Source: Seriola aureovittata (lineage: Eukaryota; Chordata; Actinopteri; Carangiformes; Carangidae). From it: a stretch of DNA of 64,000 nt. The stretch lies in contig NC_079376.1 of NCBI RefSeq assembly GCF_021018895.1, forward strand, positions 9,431,001 through 9,495,000, read 5' to 3'. Positions 1-13,300 of this stretch are shown here, in pieces. The translations under genes were made by a program, and so were the position numbers. The notes below the pieces were generated by a model. The model had not been told where the DNA came from, made no database searches, and worked only from the letters and a program-made list of their open reading frames with translations. Numbering within the stretch: the first letter of the stretch is position 1; each line of letters begins with the position of its first letter.

Positions 1-820
1 AACGCAACAGAGGTTTTCTTTTGTTTTTGCTTTGTTGACAGATGTAAAATGTCATTTTTGGAATATTTTTTTTTTATTATTATTATTGCTGTGCTAAAAA
101 GAGTTTTCTTAGTTATGTTATGTTTAGAAAACTATACTTTATACATAAATATCAATATTGGTCTCTAAAAAGCACAGATTTCCCGCTCATGACAGCTGCT
201 TGACCTCTTCATCCTCTTTAATTCCCCTGTCTCTTGGTTCTCCAGCATGCCAGTATTCTTACCTTCCTGCTGACTGTTGTTGAGTGGTCAGGGATGATTT
301 AGGTTTAGCTGTTTACCAATCTAATCCAATAAAGGAGAAAAATAAAGAAAAACAGATAGCATTATTGCATACAGCCACGAACACAGTCCCTCAGCCGCTT
401 AGCCTTCATCTGTTGGGAAATATCTCAAAATGAAAACTGCCCTTCCTGTTTTTTATTTTGTTCCTCTCACCTTTTATTATGTGATAAATTGTAAACAACA
501 TCTGACTTGAAAAGCATTCAGTTCCTGACAATGTGTTTGGCTTTGCCCTGCTAATGGAATAGGTAATCACCCCTTTTTCTTGTCAAATGTTTTTTCACTC
601 CCAATCCCTCCCTCCCTCCTGTCCCCCCTCCCTCTCTCTTCCTCCTCAAGCTGTGCTCACATTATCTTGGTGTGCAGACAGGAGTTTGGGTGGGTGGTGG
701 GGGTGAGCAGCAAACGTCCTAATTACTGAATCGGTGATTCATTCGGCAGGCGCACTGAGTCCTGCAGCGAGGAAGGATTATTGATTGAAGTAGTTTGGAC
801 ACATGCACTTGCACACAGAC

Positions 821-900
821 ATTTCTCTCTCTCTCTCTCTCGATCTCGCTCTCTCTCTCTCTCTCTCTCTCACACACACTCTCACACACACAGACACAGT
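821..900. repeat. (CT)n/(CA)n compound microsatellite
   Basis: Interrupted CT dinucleotides followed by CACACACTCTCACACACACA, inside the uggt1 intron. Confidence 0.95.
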
Positions 901-1043
901 TTAAGTGGGATGAACAATATTTGTGTTAATCATGTCTTGTTGTAATTGCAGTGTCTGGAGTATGATTAATCTGATGTCTTTGTCTTTCTGTAATGAGATT
1001 TGACTGCGCCAGAACGACTTTGAGCTTTCCTTTTGCCTGTGCA

Positions 1044-1112
1044 GACACACAAACACACACAGCTTCTCGCAGCCATGCACACACACACACACACATACAC
1101 ACATTCACACAC
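1044..1112. repeat. (CA)n microsatellite, interrupted
   Basis: CA repeats from the GACACACAAACACACAC tract through the longer ACACACACACAC run around 1078-1105; the reverse strand reads as a cysteine/valine-rich spurious ORF. Confidence 0.9.
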
Positions 1113-1396
1113 CCTTTCTCTAATAATTAGATTTGTTTAGTGTGGGGTTTGATTGCTCTAAACAGACTGACTTTAAACAGAGCTGTCAGTGCTTGTTTGG
1201 AGCTGTCGACGTGCCTCGTTATGGCTTTTTGCTGACTGTTGCCTCTAGTTTTACAATATAATTGACTACGCCATGGCCAGCTTTGGCATTACATGCTGCA
1301 TAGTGTGGTGATCTGCTCAGCTCAGTTGAATGGGGAGTTTTAGGGTTTGATGTGAACAGGATATTTAGTCATGTTGATGTTTCACTCTCTCTGTAG

Positions 1397-4300
1397 TTTT
1401 TCAAAGGGACTCTGGGCCTGCAGCCTGGGGACTCAGCCCTGTTCATTAATGGGCTTCACATAGATCTGGACACACAAGACATCTTCAGGTACACACATGC
1501 AATCAAAGCCATACATGCATACACAGTATATTATCATTCAGTTTCACATTTTTGTTCTATTTCCAGCACAGAAATGCATTGCATCAATCTTTTGCAACCA
1601 ACATAATCAAACTTTTATATTAAGTCTAAAGCTGCAATGATTAGTAACATTAGAAAATGAATCTGCAACAGTTTTAATAATTGATTAAATGCTTAAACCA
1701 GTTTCAAGCAAGACTGTCAAATAATTGATGTTCCAGTGAATTTGCTGCCTACCATTATATTGAATTGGACAAAATTAGATCTTGGGCTCTTAGGAGTTGT
1801 GATTGATATTTTTCACAATTTTCTTTACTGAACATTTCACCCAATTTGACATATATTCTAACATAAAACACATGTTTACACGCTGACTAACCAATTGATA
1901 CTCCATAATTAAATATTAGGTATAGACAAGGTTCATCCTTTTGGGTTTTTACTGATTTTTACCAAAACTTAATCAGAATTTTCTTTTTAATGGAGTGGGT
2001 CAGTTTCAAACAACTGTTACCAGGATGTGACATGCAAAAGTCGGTCGGGACGACCCTGACCGTACAGTAGTCTACATTAAATAAGATCGTCTTGCAAACT
2101 GCATGGCTCAGAAAAGTTGGAAAAATATGTACCAGAAAATTACAATAATAATAATAATACACTAATATTTATGCAGTTATGTTCTGAGAGCCTAAGGTGA
2201 TGTCCTCAGTTGCCTTGTTTTGACAAACAGGATGTTCAATTAAAAATGATATGAAGACACAAAAGTAGCAAATCTAAGAAGCCACAGCTGGGGAGTATTT
2301 GGCTTTTTTAGTTGGTTAAATTATTGAAATGTAGCGCTGCTACAGACAGTTATTTCCTCATCGATTAGTCTGCAGATTATTTTCTTGATTAATCATTTAG
2401 TCTATAAAATGTTAAATAATTGTGGGAAAAAATGTGGTTTTCTCTAGCCTAGAGCGATGTCTTCAATTTTCTTCATTGTCTGAGCAACAATACAAAACCT
2501 GAAGATATTCTATTTACTCTCACATACAACAGAGAAAAGTGGCAAAAGAGAGAAAGAATCCAGACAATATTTGGCAGTTTTGCTTGAAAAATTACAGTTG
2601 CTGATTAATTTTCCATTGAATCACTAATGTTTTATTTGGTTAATTGTTTCACCGACAGAGCGTATGGTATTTCTAAAAAATCTGAACAGATTTTTATTTA
2701 CATCAGATTTCCACCTGTTTCCTTAAGAATCAAAAGAAGCTCTGAACTTGATTTTTTTTTTTTTTCTGATAAATGAAAATAAGTATACATCTGTCTCTCA
2801 CATAATCATATTTTAGCAGTCATATTGGTAGTTTAATGCACTTATTCACACCTACACACACCGACTGAACACTGACTCACCTCTGTCCCTTCTTACCTGC
2901 AGTGTTTTTGAGGTGCTGCGCAGTGAGGCGAGGGTGATGGAGGGTCTGCGGTCCCTCCTCATCGAGACGCCCTACATCCATGACATCCTGAAGCTCAACG
3001 TCCAGCCATCTGACTCCGACTACGCCGTCGACATCCGCAATCCCGCCATCAGTGTAAGAAACTACAACCACAACTAAATCTTCTCCCAACAGATGAGGAA
3101 AGTTAATGGGGAAAAATGCCCAAAATGTCCTTGAACAATTAAGCTTAAGAAGGAAGAGTTTTAATAACAACAGTACAAATCTGATCAGGGATGAAGTTGT
3201 AGGAGACTGTGTTTGCAAACTCCCCAAAACTCTTAAAGGCTCTTATAAATATTAGCTTATGTTATATCGTTTTTTCTGTAGTGTGGTTTATTTGATTTGT
3301 CAGTCAACAAAAAATTAGACCAAACTATTTTCATAAAGTAAATATGAAAAATATTCCCTGGACTGTAATTTGGGCATTGTCAGGATTTCAGTTGTCAGTT
3401 AAACAGAACAAGCAATTTATGAAGATGTGAATTTGAGGCCTCAAACGCTATAAAAAAAAATAATAATATAATAATAATTGTAACCTGTGGCCTTAGTTTT
3501 CCAGGCAGCAGCAGTCAAATGTAATTTCTTGTTGTCACTGATCTGCTATTGGGCTCAGGCTGCATTTCCATTTGAATTCCCTTTTGTTTGTTTTTTTTTA
3601 GTGGATCAACAACCTGGAGACAGACCACAGGTACAGCTCGTGGCCCTACAACGTGCAGGAACTGCTCAGACCAACCTTCCCCGGAGTCATCAGACAGATC
3701 CGCAAGAACTTTCACAATCTGGTATGCCCATGCCTGAGCAATGAATGCCTTATGAATCAAAATGGGTCTTAATCCTTGTGAGAAAATACCAGCGCCTGTT
3801 TTTTGTGTTTGTGTGCATTGCAGGTGATCATTCTGGACCCAACTCAGGAGAATGCTGCTGAGCTGCTGAGTGTTGCAGAGATGTTTTATGCTAACAACAT
3901 CCCACTCAGGTTGGTGTTTGTGTCATCAGGGAAGTGGTGGAGTGTAAATCTGTTTTATTTTCTAATGAATATATCACTTAAAACACAAAATAATAGCTTT
4001 TATTGCTCCACTAGTTCCTGCAAAAACAAGGAAAATCAAATAGAAGCTGGTGTCTTTTGGGATATGTAGTTAAAATCCATTTTAATTTAGGAGTTTTGTC
4101 AGGCAGCTTTGGGAGACCTTTGATACCTCCCTGCATGTCTTGGGATGGTCAGTTTGTTTGAATACTGATGAAGCAGACACCACACACCCTGCATTTTAGC
4201 TGTCCAATATACAAATCAGAGTTTGGTTTGGAAACTTATTTGCTCTCTGCTCGGGTTTTAGGATCGGGTTTGTGTTTGTGGTGTCAGTTGAAGATGACGT

Positions 4301-7300
4301 AGATGGTATGCAGGATGCAGGTGTGGCCCTGGTCCGTGCCTACAACTACATCAGTGATGAAGTGGACAGTCAGAGCGCTTTTGAAGCTGTCATCTCGGTG
4401 AGTCGACCTTTTACCATCACTGTAATGAAGAACTTAATGAGAAGAGCATTGCAAACGTAGATAGTCTTGATTGTTGTCTAATAAAATATCTGTGTAGACC
4501 GGTTGAGTTTCTCTTAAACAATTTTGTCCTTCCCCTCCCATCTCCTTCTTTCCTTTCAGATGTTTAACCGGGTGCCCATTGGTGGACAGCTAAGTGTTGG
4601 GGATGTGGTGAAGGTGCTGGAGAAGAAGTTCCCCTACGTGGAGGTCAGCAGCGTCCTGGGAGCAGACTCCAGCTATGACAGCAACAGGAAGGTGAGCAGG
4701 GGTTGAATGTGGCGTCGCTGTGCTGGATGCTTCCATTGTTTTGTGGGTATTATCAGTCAAAGCCAACACCATTACCTTTTCATAAGTAATTTTTTATACC
4801 GTGTTAAAAATTCTTGATTTTTATAAGGGAAATGTCTCACACACACACAGGCAGCTAACTCTCAGCAAGAAAGGGAATACATGTATTTTATCCTTTTAAA
4901 ATGAGAGCAATGAATAGTATAATTAAGATTGGAGACAAAAGCTAAATTATAGGCAACAGTGACCAAGTATGTTTTAGATTGAAACATGGTCTGTGTCGTA
5001 CAGTGCTTAAGATTATAGATGTTTATTCCAAATATGTGTAGTTTCAAAGAAAAATGCAGCTTCTTATATACTGATCCTATAAACTGTCAGCAGACTCATT
5101 TCAGTGTGTTTGATGATTCATATGGTGAAAACATATCAGAAGTGAGTATTTGTAGACATGAAATAGGATTTTAAAATCAATTCTTTGAGCCAAAGCAGAG
5201 ACCTGAGAGCAGGTGTTACGTGCTCATTTTTTGATTTTGTTTGAACTCTGGCAGATTCGTTTTAGACAAGATGCAGTTGCCTCGAGTCTTTTGGGGTTTA
5301 CCTGACACTGTTAGAAATGTCAAACCTACATAAGCCTGGATTAGCTTCTCTAGGTCCTGCTAAGACACAGGTGCTCAGCTGTATTTTTGAGACTCATGCA
5401 AATTGAAGTAATACCTCTTTATGTCTCATCTACTAGGACGGCCGGGCGTACTATGAGCAGACAGGAGTGGGCCCCTTGCCTGTGGTCATGTACAACGGCA
5501 TACCGTACCAGCGTGAGCAGCTGGACCCGGACGAACTGGAGACCATCACCATGCAAAAGATCCTGGAGACCACCTCCTTCTACCAGAGAGCCGTCTACCT
5601 GGTCAGTCAACACACACACTTTGATTTACACTCAATGTGAGACAGTGAGCTTAAGTGAGATTTTGTTTTCAGTGAGGCTTGTATTTGATGGCTGAGACTG
5701 TTTCTGTCTATTCATCTTCAAAGCAAAATCATTTCTCACTGCAGATGAGTTAAAATCAAAACATCACTCTGTGCAGACAGATGTGCATGTTTGAAGAGAG
5801 TTTAATTTACTTTGCATTAATGCTGTAATGCATTTAGTTCTTTATTGATATTCTTTATGTGCTTATATGTAGATATATTCTGAGCACAATTTAACAACAG
5901 AAATTAGTTTAATCTCATCAAATAAGACTAGAACAGGTTACGTATTCACTGATAGTAAGTTTGTGACTTTGCAGACAGAGGTAATACCAGTCAGGGTATT
6001 CATTTGTGTTGTTTTGTTTTGTAATTTGCTTAGTCTACTACAAAATAGAGTTCAATTTAAAGAAAACTAAAAATTGAAAGGAAACGAGCAGAAGCGCTCT
6101 AGGGTTGTCAAGGACTGTTGTGATAAATAAAATAAATTGTCATTTAGGCAGGATCTTTGTGAGCGTGCCATCTGTCATTCTCTCCTGTTTTAATGTCATT
6201 CCAGCTCGCAGACAAGCCAGCTCTTTGAATTGGTTCTTTCAAAGGTTTTCGAAGGCATTAAGCGTAGTAGGCAGTGTTTAATTTGGTTGCTATGCCAGTG
6301 TTAGTGCTGAACAGGGTGTTAGTCATCACTCTTGTTTTATCCTTTTTAATGTTTAATCCAAACTTGTTGGAGGAAAACTTTTCAGTCGATACACAAGCAT
6401 CAGTAACCGCAGCAGAAAAGCGATTAAACCTCGAGAGGGCTTTCTTAACTGTGGGGATGAAAGGAAGGCAGACAAGGACCTCCTGCATCACTGTCGGGTC
6501 TGCAGTAACAGTGAAGAATGTCCTCTGTCAATTTTGTCCTTTTACATCCTGAATCTTTGTTCATGCATCTCGCAGGGTGAACTGGCCACAGATCACGATG
6601 TCGTGGACTTCATCATGAACCAGGCCAACGTTGTTCCTCGCATCAACCCTAGAGTGCTGTCCACCAGCAGAACATACCTGGACCTGTCTGATACCAGTGA
6701 GTACACAGTAGGGATGTAAAGGAATATGAAGACATTATCTGAAAACACACTAACAGTCCATGATATCTAAAGTTAGTATCTGAAATATTGCTGCAGTATT
6801 AATTTTTTAGACATTAAGTGAGGTTTGTCCTCAAAAAGCTCTATTTTTTTCACAAGAGTAGTGATGCAGTGCAGGATAACGCTTGACTGATGTTGCACAA
6901 GAGTTATTTTTACATAATGATCCGACATTGAAGCCTGGCACCTTGAAGACTTGACAGCTGGCTAGAAAGTGACAAGCTGAAGTTAGGGACTCTCTCAAAA
7001 GTGAATGGAAAATGGCTGCAGAGCTTTTCAGATTTTTGTCATTATCTTATGTTTTTACCCACAAACACTTCAGACCAACTTAATTTACACTGCGTGAATG
7101 CCCTGCCAATGTACACTATACATTTGAATAAAGACATTTTTATGTCATAAGCAGATATGGATTTGCATTGCACACCTAGTAAACATTCACATGTATACAT
7201 CTCTGCAGTGTATAAAGATATTATCTTCATTTTTCTTTTCTTTTTTCCTCTTTAAAGATAACTACTTTGTGGATGATTATGCTCGCTTCTCAACTCTGGA

Positions 7301-10300
7301 CACCAAAGAGAAGAGCACTGCTGTGGCCAACAGCATGAACTACATGACTAAGAAAGGTAAGAGTATGCAGTAGAGTCTCATGTGATAGCTGGTCACATAA
7401 ATACAAACACTGAATGAAAGAGGATGTTTGTTGTTTCCCGTGAAGATAATTTGATCTTCAAGCCTAAACTCTCTTCATCTATTCTCCTTCTGTCCTCTCC
7501 TCCTCCTCTTATTCATGTGTTTTATAATGTCCCTGCATCAGGGATGACCACCACCAACAGGCATGGTAATCACCCCTTTCCTCCATGTTATTCCCTCTCC
7601 TCCTCACTTGCTCTTTTTTTCTGTTTTCTGTGAACAACATTGCTGGCAGTGTTCAAATGTGTTTGTGAATCCACCACCACCACTCCATCTGTGTTGCATT
7701 TCTCAGAGGACATAAATGACTAATTTATGCATGTGATGATTGTGTATTAGGGTCTGAAGTATAAGTACAAAAAAAAAATTGTTCATGTAACTGCTTATTA
7801 AGTTCTAACATCATTTCTTTCATCTTTCTGAAGGAGAGCATGACAGTTCATTACGCATCATTTGTAGCTGCATGGAGAATGTAATGCTGAAATGATTTGA
7901 TGTTTGGAAGTGACGAAAGTTTGAAGATTTGAAGTAGAGAAGAACATGTTTGTGTCTTGCAGCCCTGTACGCTACCCATGTACATTTGTGTCTGATTTAC
8001 CAAACTCTTCACGAATCCAGCTCATCTCCTTTGCCCTCAAGTTGAACTGTGTAGCATCATTATCGTGACCCCCTGCCTTTCCTCTTCTGTCATTGTCAGA
8101 TGATGGCTACATCCGTCCCGTGACCTTCTGGGTGGTCGGAGACTTTGACAAGCCCTCCGGACGACAGCTACTTTATGATGCCATCAGACACATGGTACGA
8201 ATTGTATTTAAAAACTAAAACATCACTTTAAGTAATAGTCCGGCATTGTGTGAAATATGCTTTTGATGAAAAGATTGATACCACGCTCATATCTGTGTGT
8301 TCAATATGAAGCTACAGCCAACAGCCCGCTAGATTAGCTTAGCATAAATAATGAAAACAGGGGGGAAACGGCTAACCTGGCTCTGTCCAAAGGCAACAAA
8401 CTCTTCCTACCAGCAGCTATATAGCTGTTACCTTAAGAAGACTAGGTGTACAGGAGGAAATGTAGAAGGCTAATATATCATTAGGTTCTTTAAGGATTAA
8501 GCACAGGTTCAGTCATTTTTCTTTTCACCAGAAATGAATTTGGTAACTTCAGCTGTGTTATATTTCCTCTCACCTGCTCTACAATAGAAAACCAGCAACA
8601 ATGTCCGACTGGGGATGATCAACAACCCATCAGCCGGTCCATCTGCTGAGACGAGCCATGTTGCACGAGCGATCTGGGTTGCCATGCAGACGCAATCTGC
8701 CAACAATGCCAAAAACTTCATCACTAAAATGGCTAAAGAAGAGACCGCCACAGCCCTGCAGAAGGGCATTGACATCCAAGAGTTCGCTGTCGGGGTGAGG
8801 GGAGATGGACAACTTTTCTGTACAAGATCACGATGCAAAATTGTTATGCTTCCTTCTGTTGTTATTGTTCGAACTCTCTGCCCTTGTTAAGCCTTGTGAG
8901 TGTGTATTTTTATTCTTAATTTTCCCTTTTATCGACTGCCTACAAGTTATCTATTTTTCCTTCAGGGTATGGATGTGTCATTGTTCAAGGAAGCATATGA
9001 TGGTCCAAAATTTGATTTCCTGCTCTCCCACGCTGCGTACTGCCGAGACGTGCTCAAACTGAAGAGAGGACAGAGAGCAGTTATCAGCAATGGAAGAGTG
9101 AGTCACAATCTTGTTTCCTATCATTGACAGAACTTTAAACCTGAACTAAGATATAAGGACATCATGAAGAAATATGTATGTGTGTAAATGTGTGCATTTT
9201 CCTACAATTATTGTAGCTTTTCAATCAATACTTTTGTTTCTAATTTTCAGATCATAGGGCCACTGGAGGAGGAGGAGGTGTTTAACCAGGATGACTTTCT
9301 GCTTTTGGAGAGCATTATCCTGAAGACGTCTGGAGAACGAATCAAAAGCAAAGTCCAGCAGTTTGGAATTGAGGAGGACAGGTATTTTATTTCATTTTCA
9401 CAAGCTTAAATTCTCCCATGCTCCTTCAGGAAACCCATAAAGTAATATTTTCAGATTGTGTTGAGTTTTGTGAGTTAAAGCGGGGTGTCTTTCTCTCAGG
9501 GCCAGCGACCTTGTGATGAAGGTGGATGCTTTGCTCTCCTCTCAGCCCAAAGGAGAAGCCCGGGTAGAATATGACTTTGCTGATGACCGCTACAGGTAGT
9601 TGGAATAGGAATATTTGCACACAATTCAGACCCGCAGGTCACTTTTTTTTTCCCGGGAGAGGCTGAGCAGTGAATGTTTAAAAGTTAGTTTTCGTCCAGG
9701 GTGATTTTGCAGCATATCACATTATTTTTTAATGCTTTAAAAAAATGTCAGTCCAATATTTTGAATAAAACTTTCTTAGAAATATAAATGGCTTGTGTGC
9801 CATTTTTACATTAAAATTGATTGGAAAAACAAAATGGATTGTTAAAGTATGTCTGTATTAATACGTCAGCAGAAAGAAAAACTAAAAAACACTGTTTACT
9901 AGACATGATCATTGATTTGCTGACTTTTGGCAGTGCTGTGAAGATCCGTCCTAAGGAGGGAAATGTGTACTTTGATGTTGTCGCCGTAGTGGATCCAGTA
10001 ACCAGGGACGCACAGAAACTCGCTCCTCTGCTACTGGTAGGGTGACTGTGTGACATTTTTTTTTCTTGATCCATCTGATTGGTTTGACCTTTGTCCACAT
10101 CTTATTTCTAACCTGTCTTTCTTGCCAACTCCTCCCCTCGTCATCTTCAGGTTCTGAAGCAGCTGGTAAACGTCAACTTGCGGGTTTTCATGAACTGCCA
10201 ATCCAAGCTGTCAGAAATGCCTCTGAAGAGGTGAGGACACAAACTGTTTCTGTGCAGAGTAAAGACTCAAACCACACATCCTAATTACACCAGTAATGCC

Positions 10301-13300
10301 TACTCACCATTATCCCTTTTTACCTGTGTTTTTCTGCTCATTTCAAGTTGGTCATTAAGCCAGTGAATTCCTGTTTTTAATTTTAAATGAAAGCGGAATC
10401 CTTAAAATATCATAATTCGGTATAACTCTGTTGTTACTTTGATCTTTGTCAGTGTCAGAACTTCAATTACAATATGGTCCAACTGCTCTATGAGCATCAT
10501 AAGAAGTTTAAGGCTCATTAGTTTCTTTTTGGAAAATCCAGAAATATATCAGTATTTATTTTAATTATAAAAAACAAGTGAAAATTTGCTTTGAATTCAT
10601 TAGACTTTAAAAATATCAAAGACTGTGCTCAGAGTCTCTACTTTAAATAATTTATTGTCTTTTAACTTATAGACTGTGTTGCATAATCACTGGTGATTAG
10701 TGTCCTCTTGCAGCAGGAAACATAAGTTCAGGATGTGTGGGGACATAGATTTAATTTTAGAATCCTTTTGAAAAATGTTTTAGATTTTGACAAGTGTTTT
10801 TTTCAGACCTTTCAAGCATATCATGTTATCTTCTTGGAATTGGATGGGTGGATTTAATCTACAGCAACGCTTTTAGGACTTCTCTCTCTGGGCCTTTTTC
10901 AGAGCTTTCACCTGTAACGTGCACATATAGTAAGGTGAAAGCTCTGGAAAAAGCTAGTAAGTGAACCTGGAGTTTGGATTGGGATGGTTATTTTCAAGGT
11001 CAGTTATTAATGCTGGTGGTTAACATTTTAAGCCAGTCTGTTCCTTTTTAGAAACGCTGGTATTTTCTGATAAAGTCAGTAAAAACTAACAATGATAATC
11101 ATCCACTAAATGGTTGTTAAAGGCATGAAGACTCCTCCTGCACCTGCACTGAAAGTTTAACTAGTTGTTGCTTGTGTAACAAGTGATTCCCCTGTGTTTT
11201 CTTCCAGTTTTTACCGTTATGTGTTGGAGCCGGAGGTGACATTTCAGACTGACAGTAGTTTCTCTCCTGGCCCCATGGCCAAGTTCCTTGACATGCCTCA
11301 ATCTCCACTCTTCACCTTGAACCTCAACACTCCCGAGAGCTGGATGGTCGAGTCTGTGCACACTCGATACGACCTGGACAACATCTACCTGGAGGAGGTA
11401 TAGAAACTCTGTGTGTCTGGGTTCAATCGAGATCTGTAGTGGTGAAATATTTAAAGGCGTTTTTTGTTTTACCCATTTCCAGCAATCAACTCGGTCAGTG
11501 TTTAAACACTGATTCCATGTACATGGCCCCCTTACTTAGATTTCTGGCTACCGACTTCAGTCTTCCACTTTGCATTTTGTCTTTGCCTCTTGTTGGACAC
11601 ACAGTCGTCCCAATATCTGTGAATTTTCTGCTGAGGATTTTGGAGAGTTTTCCCCTCTCATCTTGACAACCTTGGGTTTATTCAGGAACCTTTGTTTATT
11701 AGTGTCTGTAAAGACCGTGGGTGTTGATATTGGGCTGCACGACATAAACTTTACTCAACTTGACTCCTCTGGTGATTGCAGGTGGAGAATATTGTAGCAG
11801 CAGAGTACGAACTGGAGCATCTTTTGTTGGAAGGCCATTGTTTTGATGTCAGCTCAGGCCAGCCGCCGCGTGGGCTCCAGTTCACCCTGGGAACCGCCTC
11901 AGAGCCAGTCATTGTGGACACCATCGTCATGGCAAACCTGGTACGATATAGGTTCAAACTTTGATCCTCTCTTCTTAAAAAAAGTTGCTGAACCACAAAC
12001 AACTTTGCCAACTGTTATAGTTTGTTGATATCTCTTAGTGCTTTCTTGGATGGTAAATGATGTATTCCTCCCTTTCTGTTTGGATTTAGCCTGTATTTGT
12101 TTAGTCACAAACACTGTAAATGTCCTGTGTTCTGCTCTGTAGGGTTACTTTCAGCTCAAGGCCAACCCAGGTGCCTGGATCCTGAAGCTGAGGAAAGGAC
12201 GCTCTGATGAAATCTACAAGATTTACAGGTGAGACAACGAGTTGGACAACCAGTTATATTGTGTCACAGTCTTAAAAACGTCTTATTAGTTTATAAATTC
12301 AGCCCACACTCCTACACTTGGATTTAAACATTAGTTGTAAACTTTCTGCTTTAATATTTTTCTTATCCTTTCGATCTTCATGTTGCAGCCACGATGGCAC
12401 GGACTCTCCAGCAGACTCAGACGACATCGTAGTTGTGCTGAACAACTTCAAGAGCAGGATAATTAAAGTCAAGGTCAGTTCACCTCTGATAAAGTGATGA
12501 CTGTCTGGCACAACAGCCTGGAAACAGTGATAGGAATATGTCCTTCAACACATTTTGCTGATTTATTTTTTGTCCCCAACTAAATAAAAGCAAATCCAGG
12601 ACGATGAGTGAGTGGCAACATTTCTCCTCCTCAATTTCTCAGCTCATAAATTTTGATGAGTGGAATAGACTCCAGTCTGTGTTGAACCTTTTACATAATG
12701 CAGAATATATAGAGTAGGTGCATAAATGACATGGGTAAAATTACACATCTCAATGTGAATTTTATATATCTAAAGGGACAAATAAATGGAAAATGAAAAC
12801 AGGTTTTGCCTCAGATTTTGTCTCAGTATCTTTTAATATATGTAGAATATTTTATGTGATCATAGCATCTGACATTGCTGTCTACCACGCTTTCGTTTTG
12901 GCACTACTACGAAGAGTTGCCAAAGTTTTCAAATCCAGCACATACCGCCTTTGATATGTCATCCTTGTACATAAATAATAAGAGTTTACATAACTCTTAT
13001 CAGCTATTACAGATTCATATTGGCAAATCTATGTCAAAACATGTCGTTCAAGTTCTCCATGTGCAGTGTAATCATAGCTGAAACTTTCCAGATGACTGCC
13101 ATACAAAAAGGACTTCTTGTTTAATTTGTTCATAACATTTAACAGCGTGTTGTTACTTCTCTAATATCAAAGATGGTTGTCAGGCAGAACCAGTCCAACT
13201 AGTTTCTGTGCCACAGATCAGACAGTCACAAAATCTATTAATTTTATTTTACTATATTTTGTTAATTTTCAAATAAGACAAGTTTGGTCCATAAAATCAG

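Larger units (their letters stand above)
1..1396 (+). other. uggt1 intron (upstream end of window)
   Basis: No exon recognised. The stretch lies before the first visible uggt1 exon (acceptor ctctgtag at 1389-1396) and holds pyrimidine-rich DNA near 600-650 and two dinucleotide microsatellites listed separately. Confidence 0.7.
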
